In this document: piece after piece, positions 8,934-17,577 of the stretch
Layout: each line of letters starts with the position of its first letter
Numbering within the stretch: position 1 is the first letter of the stretch
Assembly: GCA_016124935.1 (NCBI GenBank)
Contig: WGMS01000010.1
Coordinates: forward strand, 62,001 to 126,000
Direction of reading: 5' to 3'
Length of the DNA stretch: 64,000 nucleotides
Source of the DNA: a bacterium
GTDB lineage: Bacteria > Cyanobacteriota > Vampirovibrionia > Obscuribacterales > Obscuribacteraceae
Position numbers and translations under genes: made by a program
Notes under the pieces: model-generated
The model's database searches: none
The model's input: only the letters and a program-made list of their open reading frames with translations
Told to the model about the DNA's origin: nothing

Positions 8934-10237
8934 ATATGCTAGAGCTCAATAAGATCAGAGTTCTCGCTTTAGCATTTACCTGCTCGCTCTTTTTTCTGAT
9001 GGCCGGCTCTATTGACACCGTCTGGGCTAAAAAAAATACAGAGCAGCCGGCCGATGTCGTTATATTGGACCAGACTCTGTTCACCATTCGGGAGAGTCTC
9101 GGACCGTACAGTCCCAGGTCCCGGGCCGAACATGTTCAGAGCCGAATCATCAAAGTTCTGGAGCAGCCCGATTTCGACCCCGCTAAATTCAAGGTAAGTA
9201 TCGCCGGTGATAATGTCAATGTCATGGCCGGCTCCACCGTTCTGACCACCATCACCCGGTCCGATGCCGAAGCCGCCGATGCCGAACAAATGGAGCTCGG
9301 GCATCAGTATCTGGCCAGGATCCGAGCCTTTGTCGAGGCGAATAAGGCGAAGCGCAACTTCGCCGAGTTGATAGAGCAGGTACGATGGCAGAATTTTTCT
9401 TCCAATCTTTTGCATATGCTGACCACCCCGGTGGCGCTCAAAGCATTGACAGCGCTTCTTGGCTTCATTGTGGTTATGTTGGTCGCCTATTCCATTAGAG
9501 ACTCTTTTATTAAGTATTTCCCCGACAACTCTCATAAATATACGTTTTCCAAGTTTGTCGAATTCTCCGCCTATTTCATATGCCTGATTTTTATCACCGT
9601 TGTTTTCCGGGATGTCCTGGGCAATCTCGCCGTCATTCTCGGTGCCATATCTGCCGGTGTCGCTTTTGCGCTCAAGGAGGTTTTTATCTCCCTGGCAGGT
9701 TGGTTCGCTGTGGCTTTCGGTGATCTGTTCAAGGTGGGAGATAGGGTCCAGCTCGGTGGTATCAAAGGTGATGTGATAGATATCACCTTTATGCGAACCA
9801 CCTTGATGGAGCTGGGTGAGTGGGTGAATGGCGATCTCTACACCGGTCGCATTGTGAGAATCTCTAACAGTACCGTATTTACCGATCCTCTCTTCAACTA
9901 TTCTCGGGACCTGCCCTTTCTCTGGGACGAGATCGTGGTTTCCGTCAGACCGGATAGCGACTTTGTTCAGGTTCGCAAGCTTCTGGAACAGATAGCCGAA
10001 GAGATAGTCGGTGACTATGTAAAACAAGCCAAGATACACTGGCAGTCGGTCAAGAACAAATACCTGGTGGAGGACGAGACTATAGATCCTGTGATAAGCC
10101 TGTTTGTTACCTCGGGCTCGATGGACTATACAGTCCGCTATCCGGTCGATTTCAAAGAGCGTCGCATTATTAAGGATCGGTTTTTTGAGGCTATTTTGAG
10201 TAAGTTCAGCAAGCGAGAGGACATCGTCCTTAAATAG
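8930..10237 (+). CDS. MscS-family mechanosensitive channel (second of a pair)
   Basis: A 435-residue MscS-like protein has a signal-like N-terminus (residues 8-32, ending in VWAKK), a periplasmic domain that resembles the one in the preceding protein (FTIRESLGPYSPRSRAEHV compared with FRIRASLGAYTAKVRV), four membrane spans and the pore/beta domain AGVAFALKEVFISLAGW and VGDRVQLGGIKGDV. TTG at 8930 is preferred to ATG at 8936: AAAGGAGG (8916-8923) has better spacing, and the 4-base overlap with the first channel fits coupled translation. A tandem duplication is likely. Confidence 0.87.
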   Translation: MNMLELNKIRVLALAFTCSLFFLMAGSIDTVWAKKNTEQPADVVILDQTLFTIRESLGPYSPRSRAEHVQSRIIKVLEQPDFDPAKFKVSIAGDNVNVMAGSTVLTTITRSDAEAADAEQMELGHQYLARIRAFVEANKAKRNFAELIEQVRWQNFSSNLLHMLTTPVALKALTALLGFIVVMLVAYSIRDSFIKYFPDNSHKYTFSKFVEFSAYFICLIFITVVFRDVLGNLAVILGAISAGVAFALKEVFISLAGWFAVAFGDLFKVGDRVQLGGIKGDVIDITFMRTTLMELGEWVNGDLYTGRIVRISNSTVFTDPLFNYSRDLPFLWDEIVVSVRPDSDFVQVRKLLEQIAEEIVGDYVKQAKIHWQSVKNKYLVEDETIDPVISLFVTSGSMDYTVRYPVDFKERRIIKDRFFEAILSKFSKREDIVLK

Positions 10238-10564
10238 TCAGCTCTCGATCTCTGGTTTGTTGCCAACGGTATTGCCGGCCACTATTGCCGCACCGAATGT
10301 AATACCGGCAGCTATTGCTTCTTGAATGAGCAATCGCCATATATCGAGGGCGTTTGCCTTCATTGTGCCCATCTCCATTTCCAGCTTGAATCCGAATATA
10401 CTGGCGTTCTTTTCGATTTTTACCTCCGGCGGTGCCCATATAGGCGCATAGCCCATAGGAGTGCTTTTGCCGTCTGCATTCTGGAAGACCCAGGGCGGAT
10501 AGATGCCTATACCGACCATGATAAGAAGCCCAAAAATTAGAATGATCGTTTTCAGATTTTTCAA
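10238..10564 (-). CDS. Small membrane protein, unknown
   Basis: A 108-residue protein begins with a TTG codon preceded by AGGAGAAGG. It has an N-terminal hydrophobic helix (residues 5-22, ILIFGLLIMVGIGIYPPWVF) and a C-terminal one (about 82-98, AIAAGITFGAAIVAG), with a short polar middle containing EVKIEKNASIFGF. It converges on the MscS pair, with stops abutting. I cannot assign a family. Confidence 0.6.
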   Translation of the reverse strand: MKNLKTIILIFGLLIMVGIGIYPPWVFQNADGKSTPMGYAPIWAPPEVKIEKNASIFGFKLEMEMGTMKANALDIWRLLIQEAIAAGITFGAAIVAGNTVGNKPEIES

Positions 10565-10604
10565 TGGACCTTCTCCTCGAAGAGATTCTCCGGAAATAGA
10601 TTCC

Positions 10605-10622
10605 GTTTATAGCCTCATAAAC
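10605..10622. promoter_or_regulatory. Inverted repeat between divergent genes
   Basis: GTTTAT and ATAAAC form perfect 6-base arms around a 6-base spacer, between the divergent starts at 10564 (minus) and 10740 (plus). TATAGT at 10677-10682 could be a -10 box for the plus gene. The site could be an operator, but arms this short can arise by chance. Confidence 0.25.
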
Positions 10623-10739
10623 TGCAATCGATGCTTGCTTCCTTATCGAGAGTTCGCAATTCCCCGCTATTCGGTGTATAGTCTAATTTAATAGAGTCGA
10701 CCTCAATCATAGCAAGAACCGGCAAGTTCCTCCCATGAG

Positions 10740-12128
10740 ATGAGATTTCGATTCCCGGCGTCCGGATGTCAGGTGGATATGTCCTTCGACTCTCTTCCTT
10801 ATCTAGAAAATGTGAGAATCCAGCCCCTCTTCGGCAAGGAAGAGAAAGACATCAACGCGCTCAGGCAGCGCCTCGATGACATGGCCAGGCTCTCTTCCGA
10901 ATTCGTGGTTCTGCTCTCCACCTCTACGATAATAGCCACTTTCGGGCTTTTCCAGAATAGCGCTGCGGTGATAATCGGAGCCATGATCATCGCTCCTTTG
11001 ATGAGACCATTGATGGGCCTTGCCTACGGCAGCTTGATCGCAAATACCTACCTGATTAGAAGAGCCTTGATCACAGTGATCGCAGGAACTCTGCTCAGTG
11101 TCTTTATCGCGTTTATCCTCTCGACCTTTCTGAACTCCATCGATGTCACCGGAGAGATAGCCAGCCGGACCCGACCGAACCTGCTCGACCTGGGTGTGGC
11201 GGTCTTTGCGGGCGCCGCCGGAGCATACTGTCAGACCCGTAAAGAGCTAGCCGATACCCTTGCCGGAGTCGCCATCGCTGTTGCGCTGGTTCCTCCCATC
11301 GGTGTAATCGGTATCGGTCTGGCTCTCGGTCAGGCCAAGATCTGGATGGGGGCGACTCTTCTTTATGCGACCAACCTTGTCGGCATCACCTTTGCCGCCA
11401 TCATCGTTTTTCTGGTCATGGGTTATGGCCCGATCAAAAGAGCAAAGAAGAGCCTCTCCGTATCGCTGGTGTTGATGGTGTCTCTGGCGATACCGCTGGC
11501 ACTCAGTATGCGGGAGCTTCTATTGGAAGATCAGCTTGCCCGCAAAATTCGTCAGATTCTGAGCGAGAAGACTTATACCTTTCGGGATGTGCAGCTTCAG
11601 AAGGTCGAGGTAAAGCGATTTCGCAAGCCGATGGAGGTGACCGCCACGGTTATGTCCGGCAGCAAGGAGAGTATAAACGCAAAGCAGGTCAAATTGGTCC
11701 AGGAGTATCTGGTCAAACAGGTGCATGTCCCTATCGAGTTCAAGCTCAGAGTTATTCCAGCCACGGTGGTGACCGCCATTGAAGTCACATCGGATGGGGA
11801 GAGTGAGAAAACCCTGCCGATTGGCAAGTCCATCGATACCGCCAGCGTACAGTGGGACGCCGACGCCAATGGTCAAGTCAGCGAAGGTGTTTCCACCACC
11901 GGCCTTGAGAATGCGCCGGCGGTAGACCCATTTTTCGATCTCAGTCCGGCTCAGCCACAAAAGCTTCCCTCAGAAGACCTTGCTCCGGAGCCGCTGCCGG
12001 CGCCTATACCGGCATCTACACCTACATCTGAACCTATGAAGGACCCTCTGCCACCTGCAGTTGTACCGGAGAAGCCGAATTCCGCGCCTGCGAGTGAGGA
12101 TGTCAGACCGCTCAATCAAACTCCATAG
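10740..12128 (+). CDS. DUF389 / TIGR00341-type membrane protein
   Basis: The 462-residue protein matches the DUF389 layout: a soluble N-terminus, then about six to eight membrane spans with conserved AAVIIGAMIIAPLMRPLMGLA, PNLLDLGVAVFAGAAGAY and GVAIAVALVPPIGVIGIGLA, a cytosolic beta domain, and a long Pro-rich C-terminal tail (from about residue 370) that is unusual for the family. The function of DUF389 proteins is not established. An alternative start is the ATG at 10779. No close operon partner is visible. Confidence 0.8.
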   Translation: MRFRFPASGCQVDMSFDSLPYLENVRIQPLFGKEEKDINALRQRLDDMARLSSEFVVLLSTSTIIATFGLFQNSAAVIIGAMIIAPLMRPLMGLAYGSLIANTYLIRRALITVIAGTLLSVFIAFILSTFLNSIDVTGEIASRTRPNLLDLGVAVFAGAAGAYCQTRKELADTLAGVAIAVALVPPIGVIGIGLALGQAKIWMGATLLYATNLVGITFAAIIVFLVMGYGPIKRAKKSLSVSLVLMVSLAIPLALSMRELLLEDQLARKIRQILSEKTYTFRDVQLQKVEVKRFRKPMEVTATVMSGSKESINAKQVKLVQEYLVKQVHVPIEFKLRVIPATVVTAIEVTSDGESEKTLPIGKSIDTASVQWDADANGQVSEGVSTTGLENAPAVDPFFDLSPAQPQKLPSEDLAPEPLPAPIPASTPTSEPMKDPLPPAVVPEKPNSAPASEDVRPLNQTP

Positions 12129-12294
12129 ATTGTCTATGATGTTATTACCAAATGCCACGCCCGATCAAATTACCAATTTCAATTATTTTCCCTTGCCATG
12201 ATAGTAATCAAAAGCATCCTGTTGTTCCCCGGTTTTTCATAAACGAGAATAGAGCGCCGTTTAACATCGCTGCATTGAATATAGTGGCGAGACT

Positions 12295-13074
12295 CTAGAG
12301 TCCGGCTGCTTTTAAGACAGAGGCGACTGTTGATTTGAGTGCCTCTTCGACTCTTACCATGTCTTCTTCGAAATACTCGCCGGTCCATTCATCCATGAAG
12401 AATTTCTTGAACTCTATGGCAAGGCAACAGCCGGTTTCAGGATAATTCTCATGAATCCAGGTAGAAAGAAAGCCACCCTTGAATTTGATATTTTCTCTCA
12501 CATCCAGATGGCGACCGTTGTAATCGAAATTACGAATAGTGTCCATAAATGCGTCAGCCACCTGGCTCCAGCGCGATTTGTCCATGGTGCCGGTGCCCAG
12601 GTTTACTTCCGGATTGGCTTCTACCGGCTCCGGAGGAGCGTCCGCACCGTTTCTGCGGTGGTTATAAGAGTGGATGTCATAGACGACGAAGCGACCGAAT
12701 TGAGCTTGGAGTTCATCGAGTATGGTCTTCAGTTCTCTGTAGAAGCGGTCGTATTTCGTCAAAGATTGATCGACCACCTCTTGCTCCAGATCCTGGTCCC
12801 AGATATTCAAGCCCCAGGCATCTTCCGGCCTGGCGTAAACAGCTTTTTCCCTGGGGCGGTTCAAGTCGACTTCGAAGCGGGAAGTGCTGAGAATAATTCT
12901 GTTCTCGGCGATGGCGGTCCATCTTCCGGTATAGGGATCTTCTTCTCTCAATCTGGAGGCATCGGCCAGAATCATCCTTTTTTTCAGGTCATCTCTGATT
13001 CGATTACCGTTATGAATAGCGGTGGCAAGAATCGGGGATGCTCCCCGCGTGATTTCCCAGTCAGGCCTGCTCAT
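12295..13074 (-). CDS. N-formylglutamate amidohydrolase family protein
   Basis: The 259-residue product resembles the FGase family (HutG-type metal-dependent deformylases that act on N-formylglutamate or similar acids). Supporting motifs are ILATAIHNGNRI near the N-terminus and VVYDIHSYNHRR with candidate metal-binding histidines and acids, followed by VNLGTGTMD. The ATG at 13074 has GGAGG nine bases upstream. No other histidine-degradation gene is nearby, so the natural substrate is uncertain. Confidence 0.75.
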   Translation of the reverse strand: MSRPDWEITRGASPILATAIHNGNRIRDDLKKRMILADASRLREEDPYTGRWTAIAENRIILSTSRFEVDLNRPREKAVYARPEDAWGLNIWDQDLEQEVVDQSLTKYDRFYRELKTILDELQAQFGRFVVYDIHSYNHRRNGADAPPEPVEANPEVNLGTGTMDKSRWSQVADAFMDTIRNFDYNGRHLDVRENIKFKGGFLSTWIHENYPETGCCLAIEFKKFFMDEWTGEYFEEDMVRVEEALKSTVASVLKAAGL

Positions 13075-13195
13075 CTATAGGAACCTCCAGTCTCCGCTTG
13101 AGTTGGACCGCTATTTAAGAGCAAGTTTAGCAGAATGAACCGGCCGGAGCGCCGGTTGACATCCGCGGTGGAAATGTGGTTTTAAAGAGAGCATC

Positions 13196-13393
13196 ATGGG
13201 TGATAATCTAAATCGTAGTGACTCGCAAGAGGTGGATACTATAAACCACCTCCTCTTCTGGAGCCTGGGTGGAACGGCTTTTTTCCTGGTTCTGGTATTT
13301 TGTTACTATTGTGCTCGAATCGACATCGATCAGTTTTTTCAATCTCGATCGACCAGGGCGCCGCAGCGAGTCGAGACTAGTATCGATCATTGA
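13196..13393 (+). CDS. Small single-span membrane protein, hypothetical
   Basis: A 65-residue frame has one clear hydrophobic segment (residues 20-42, LLFWSLGGTAFFLVLVFCYY) and a polar tail. It lies in the divergent gap next to the amidohydrolase. An AAAGAGAG stretch lies just before its ATG. No family is recognised, and the evidence for expression is weak. Confidence 0.4.
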   Translation: MGDNLNRSDSQEVDTINHLLFWSLGGTAFFLVLVFCYYCARIDIDQFFQSRSTRAPQRVETSIDH

Positions 13394-13417
13394 TGATCCT
13401 GTGAAACAGAAACAGAA

Positions 13418-13870
13418 TTAGGCGTGTCCGCCCGATTGACCGGAAACAACCTGGGGTATGATCCGGCTAACTTTGAGCGGCAACTCGGCTGCTTCGACCC
13501 CGTTAATCTCCAAAATCACCATGTAGAGACCTTCTTTTTCGAATCCGAGTCCGTTGAAGGCGCTGATGACTTTATGGCTGGTAGTTTCATCGGTACCGGG
13601 TTGCGGTTCTACTCGTGATTTTTGCGAGAGTGCCACTATGTTGCCTTCAATACTGAGAATCTTATATTCGTATTCGAAGGGACCAGAGACGCCGGTGACC
13701 TGGGCGAAGGCATAGGCGACGGGCATCAGCATTGGAAAGCTCTGGGCGGACAGACCATTGAAGATATTGACACAGGTGACCGCATCGCGGTTGACCAGGT
13801 CCTGGAGAACCCGCTCGCAAAGAATGAGCCCGCTCGAATGGGGACCTTTTCCGTTCACTCTTGTTACCAT
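13418..13870 (-). CDS. Hypothetical protein, 150 residues
   Basis: I do not recognise the family with certainty. The protein has no signal or membrane segment, a Cys-containing N-terminal part (LILCERVLQDLVNRDAVTCVNIFNGL) and a beta-rich C-terminus (GLYMVILEINGVEAAELPLKVSRI) that suggests a small sandwich domain. It follows the ClpB-like gene on the same strand, with a hairpin between them, and AGGA lies upstream of its ATG. Confidence 0.55.
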   Translation of the reverse strand: MVTRVNGKGPHSSGLILCERVLQDLVNRDAVTCVNIFNGLSAQSFPMLMPVAYAFAQVTGVSGPFEYEYKILSIEGNIVALSQKSRVEPQPGTDETTSHKVISAFNGLGFEKEGLYMVILEINGVEAAELPLKVSRIIPQVVSGQSGGHA

Positions 13871-13932
13871 GTCTTCATATCCTGTAGTTGCGCCATGACA
13901 GATGCACCAACGCAGTATAGTTAATCAGTCAT

Positions 13933-13965
13933 CCAATCTTCAAGTCTTCAAGACTAATTGATTGG
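13933..13965 (-). terminator. Double hairpin after the ClpB-like operon
   Basis: CCAATC (13933-13938) pairs with GATTGG (13960-13965), enclosing the near-perfect palindrome AGTCTTCAAGACT. It lies a few bases after the stop of the minus-strand ClpB-like gene. There is no T-run on the minus strand, so it may be an RNA-stabilising end or a weak terminator. Confidence 0.4.
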
Positions 13966-13972
13966 TTGGCTT

Positions 13973-16624
13973 TTATTGAGCTGTGTATGCGACTGTGAAC
14001 TCGTCATCGAGTAGATCTATTTCAATGACTTTCTCTGTCCTGACCGAGCCGCCATTCTCCAGAATAAGCTCGGAGACAGGAACCTGAATCAGATTTCTGA
14101 TTATGCGTTTTATAGGCCTGGCACCATAATTGGTGTCGGTACAGAGTTCGGCTATATGTTCGACAGCCCCGGCGCTGACAGAAAGTTCATGTCCGGAGCA
14201 TTTTAGCTGATTGCGCAGTTCATCTAGTTGCAACTCGACTATACTGCTCAAAGCACTGCTGTTCAAAGGCTTGAACAGGACGATCTCGTCGATTCTATTT
14301 AAGAGCTCCGGTTTGAAGACCTTTTGTAATTCGTCTCTGAACGCGGGAGGCAGGGAATCGATTCCCCGGGATCCTTTTAAATCGACACTGGCTCTGGGGT
14401 TCTTTGTGACAGAAGTCGGCTCGGCTTTTAAATCCGCACCGACATTGGATGTTAGAATAATAACCGTATTTCTGAAATCGCTTACCCTGCCTCTGGCGTC
14501 TGTAAGCCTTCCTTCATCAAGAATTTGAAGGAGAATGTTATAGATATCGGAATGGGCTTTTTCAATTTCGTCGAAGAGGATGCAAGAATAGGGATTCGCT
14601 TTGACGGCTTCAGTCAGTTGCCCTCCGTCTTCAAAGCCTACATAACCCGGGGAGGCGCCGATTAATCTCGCGACCGTATATTTGTCGAAGTACTCGGACA
14701 TGTCCAGGCGGATCAGGGCTTTTGCGCCGGGGAAAAGCGCTTTCGCTACCGCTTTTGCTACTTCGGTCTTGCCTACACCGGTGGGACCGGCAAAAAGAAA
14801 ACTGCCTATCGGTCTTTCTGCGCTGGCAAGACCGGTTCGCGCAATCCTTATGCTTTGCGCCACCGCTTTCAGTGCTTCGTCCTGACCTACCACCGAAGTT
14901 TTCAATTCCTTTTCCAGCGAAAGCAGGCGGTTTGTCTCGGTTTTCTCGAGGTTGCTTATTGGAATCCCGGTCCACTCCGAGAGCAGTCTGGCGATATCCT
15001 GGTCGCTGACGAAATCTTTATTCGAATGGCAGCTTTCTTGCACCTCTTTATAGGCTCTCTCTTGATCTGCCATCGACCTTTCTAATATGGCGGCTTTTTT
15101 GAAATCTTTATCTCGCTTGGCCTTGGAAATTTCGTTTTCCAGTCTTTCCATGCGCTTTTTCATAAGACCCAGCTTCTGGTGCTCTTCTCTAGATTGCCTC
15201 CATGCCAAAGTTATCTCATCGCTTTTCGACTTCAGAGAATCGACCAGGCTGTCTATCTCGGATAGACGTTTGCGATTTTTCGTCTCTTCGTCTTTTTCGA
15301 GAGAGGCTCTCTCCAGTTCGAGGTGCAGCATTTTTTCGTTGATGGAATCAAGCTCTATCGGAGTAGAGTCGAGTTCCATGCCTTTTCGTGAGGCGGCTTC
15401 GTCTATGAGATCCACCGCTTTGTCAGGTAGCTTCCTGTCTGTCAGATATCGTCCGCTCAGCTCTGCCGCCGCCACCAGCGCAGAGTCGTGAATTCTCACA
15501 CCATGGTAGCTTTCGTACTTGCCTCTCAGACCTCTCAGTATCGAGAGGGTTTGGGATGGACTGGGCTCTTTGACCATGACCTTCTGAAACCGTCTGGCCA
15601 GGGCCGGGTCCCTTTCGATATAGCGCGAATACTCACTGATAGTGGTGGCACCAAGGCAGCGGATCAGACCTCTTGCCAGATAGGGCTTCAGAATATTTCC
15701 GGCATCCAGGGCACCATCGCCTATGGCGCCGGCTCCGACCAGCAAGTGCAATTCGTCTATAAAGAGAATCGTGTTGCGACCGGCTTTTGTGGCGGCTTCA
15801 ATCAGGTTCTTGAGTCTGGATTCGAACGCGCCTCTCATGGCTGTGCCGGCTACCAGGGAGCCCACATCTATGCTCAGCAGTCTGTGACCCCTGAGGCTCA
15901 CCGGCACTTCCCCGGCGGCGATTCTTATTGCCAGTCCTTCGGCTATGGCGGTTTTTCCTACACCGGCTTCACCGACCAGCACCGGATTGTTCTTTGTTCT
16001 GCGCGCCAGGATATTGAGGGTTCGGCGTATCTCTTCGTCTCGGCCGATGACCGGATCCAGCTTCGCTTCGGCGGCGAGCGCCGTTAGATCTATACCGAAT
16101 TCGTTGCCGTAATCGATTTTGTCATCGCCGTCCTTGTTGTGGTGCGCCCTGGTTTCAAGGGTGGTGCCGGCTTGCTTCGAGTCTTCATGAAGAACAGAGA
16201 TCGCCTGGGCAATCAGATCGGCGTGCATAGCCAGATCTTGCAGAATCTCGAAAGTGACTGTGCCTGTGACTCTCGAAAGTGAGCAGAAAACGTGCTCCAC
16301 TCCCAGTTTTTCATGACCGAGAATCGTCCTTATCTTATCGGCGTCGATAAAGATGAAGTCGGTTATGTCCTGCCACTCCGCCTTGGCATAGCTTGGATTT
16401 TTGATGGAGGTTCCGGCGGAGAGAAAGCGCACCACGCTGCCTTCCAGATAGCCGAGTTTGAGACTCAGTAAATTAGCCAGTCTCGAGAATATCTCACAAT
16501 TCTGGCGCAGGATTGCGAGCAGTACATGTTCGGGCATGACCTCCGGGAATGGATAGTCGTTGAACGCTTTTTCGATCTCGCTCGAGATAAGGGCCAGGTT
16601 CTCGTCAAATACCAGGCTATCCAT
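13973..16624 (-). CDS. clpB: ClpB-like AAA+ disaggregase
   Basis: The 883-residue protein has two AAA+ modules: Walker A GEAGVGKT (218-225) with Walker B ILFIDE (286-291), and Walker A GPTGVGKT (613-620) with Walker B ILFDEIEK (682-689). A double Clp-N repeat spans 1-150 and a ClpB-type coiled-coil M domain about 425-535 (KAKRDKDFKKAAILE). No IGF/LGF-type ClpP-docking loop is seen in the second module, so it should act as an unfoldase/disaggregase without ClpP. It starts 3 bases after the LRR gene and closes the kinase-kinase-LRR-Clp unit. It may be a dedicated paralogue rather than the housekeeping ClpB; a ClpV-like role cannot be excluded. Confidence 0.85.
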   Translation of the reverse strand: MDSLVFDENLALISSEIEKAFNDYPFPEVMPEHVLLAILRQNCEIFSRLANLLSLKLGYLEGSVVRFLSAGTSIKNPSYAKAEWQDITDFIFIDADKIRTILGHEKLGVEHVFCSLSRVTGTVTFEILQDLAMHADLIAQAISVLHEDSKQAGTTLETRAHHNKDGDDKIDYGNEFGIDLTALAAEAKLDPVIGRDEEIRRTLNILARRTKNNPVLVGEAGVGKTAIAEGLAIRIAAGEVPVSLRGHRLLSIDVGSLVAGTAMRGAFESRLKNLIEAATKAGRNTILFIDELHLLVGAGAIGDGALDAGNILKPYLARGLIRCLGATTISEYSRYIERDPALARRFQKVMVKEPSPSQTLSILRGLRGKYESYHGVRIHDSALVAAAELSGRYLTDRKLPDKAVDLIDEAASRKGMELDSTPIELDSINEKMLHLELERASLEKDEETKNRKRLSEIDSLVDSLKSKSDEITLAWRQSREEHQKLGLMKKRMERLENEISKAKRDKDFKKAAILERSMADQERAYKEVQESCHSNKDFVSDQDIARLLSEWTGIPISNLEKTETNRLLSLEKELKTSVVGQDEALKAVAQSIRIARTGLASAERPIGSFLFAGPTGVGKTEVAKAVAKALFPGAKALIRLDMSEYFDKYTVARLIGASPGYVGFEDGGQLTEAVKANPYSCILFDEIEKAHSDIYNILLQILDEGRLTDARGRVSDFRNTVIILTSNVGADLKAEPTSVTKNPRASVDLKGSRGIDSLPPAFRDELQKVFKPELLNRIDEIVLFKPLNSSALSSIVELQLDELRNQLKCSGHELSVSAGAVEHIAELCTDTNYGARPIKRIIRNLIQVPVSELILENGGSVRTEKVIEIDLLDDEFTVAYTAQ

Positions 16625-16627
16625 AGC

Positions 16628-17503
16628 TTACTGAGAAACCACTTCGCAATGGGGCAGGGCTTCTCTCAGTTTATCGGCGGCTTTCTCGGTGATCTTTGTG
16701 TCCCGTAATTCGATGTAGGAGAGGCTCTTCAAGGCACTTAGCGCCGTTATTCCTTTGTTTGAAATTTTTGTTCCGCTTAAGAAAAGAGTAGAGAGATTGG
16801 TGAGCTCGGCAAAACAGTCCAGACCGCTGTCCGTGAGGTCGGTGTCGGATAGGTAGAGCGCTTGCAGATTTTTCAAGCATTTTATAGAACGCAGCCCGTT
16901 GTCGCTTATTTTGCTGTTCGATGCGTCGAGATGGAAAAGGTCTTCTAAAGGAATCAGCTCCTCAAAACCTTTGTCGGTTATTTGTCCCGGCAAAAGCAGG
17001 GTCTTCAAGCTTTTGAACTCTCTTAAATGGCTGAGACCGGCATCGGTAATCTCGGTGTTTTTGAGGACTAGATGAGTGAGAGACGGCAGAGCCGAAAGAT
17101 TTTTGATGCCTTTGTTCGAAATGGCGGTGAAGAGCAACCAGAGCGTAGAGAGTTCCGGCAGAGATTTCAGATACTGGACATGGTTGTCTTCGAATGGAGT
17201 GAAATCGAGCCTTAACTCTTTGACATGCTCGAGCTGACTGATTGTAGAAATGAATTTTGCCGAGTATCTAACGGTGGAGAGATCGAGTGAGCTGAGAATG
17301 CTCATCGGACCGGTGAGCTCTTCGAGCATCTCTTCTTCGACCTGACCGGAGAGCGCCAGACCCAGCATCTTCCCAGGTGGAATGTCCAGAGAGAATTCTC
17401 CGGCTGCTTCTCCGAGCCAGTTGCGCTGGTGCGGGAATCTCTCTTCGGCAAAATAGAGATTTCCGAGGGATATCTTGGTGGGAAATGTTGCTTTGACGGT
17501 CAT
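16628..17503 (-). CDS. Leucine-rich repeat protein
   Basis: The frame is open further upstream (to 17653), but that part overlaps the kinase gene. The ATG at 17503 has AAGGA before it and gives a 291-residue protein. After about 85 N-terminal residues there are eight or nine LRRs of the bacterial (planctomycete-like) type, for example LVLKNTEITDAGLSHL and LYLSDTDLTDSGLDCF, ending at a short C-terminal cap. There is no signal peptide, so it is probably a cytosolic interaction module. Its place between a Ser/Thr kinase and a ClpB-like ATPase suggests that it binds one of them or their client. Confidence 0.8.
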   Translation of the reverse strand: MTVKATFPTKISLGNLYFAEERFPHQRNWLGEAAGEFSLDIPPGKMLGLALSGQVEEEMLEELTGPMSILSSLDLSTVRYSAKFISTISQLEHVKELRLDFTPFEDNHVQYLKSLPELSTLWLLFTAISNKGIKNLSALPSLTHLVLKNTEITDAGLSHLREFKSLKTLLLPGQITDKGFEELIPLEDLFHLDASNSKISDNGLRSIKCLKNLQALYLSDTDLTDSGLDCFAELTNLSTLFLSGTKISNKGITALSALKSLSYIELRDTKITEKAADKLREALPHCEVVSQ

Positions 17504-17577
17504 AGAATAGGATTCCTTTCCTTTTGGCGAGGATTTCGGCAATTCTAATAGATTTTTGCCATTTATCCTAGGCTGAG

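Noticed and set aside
13973-16624. ClpC/ClpA assignment of the ClpB-like ATPase
   Set aside because: The M domain is long and ClpB-like, and no ClpP-docking IGF-type loop is visible in the second module.
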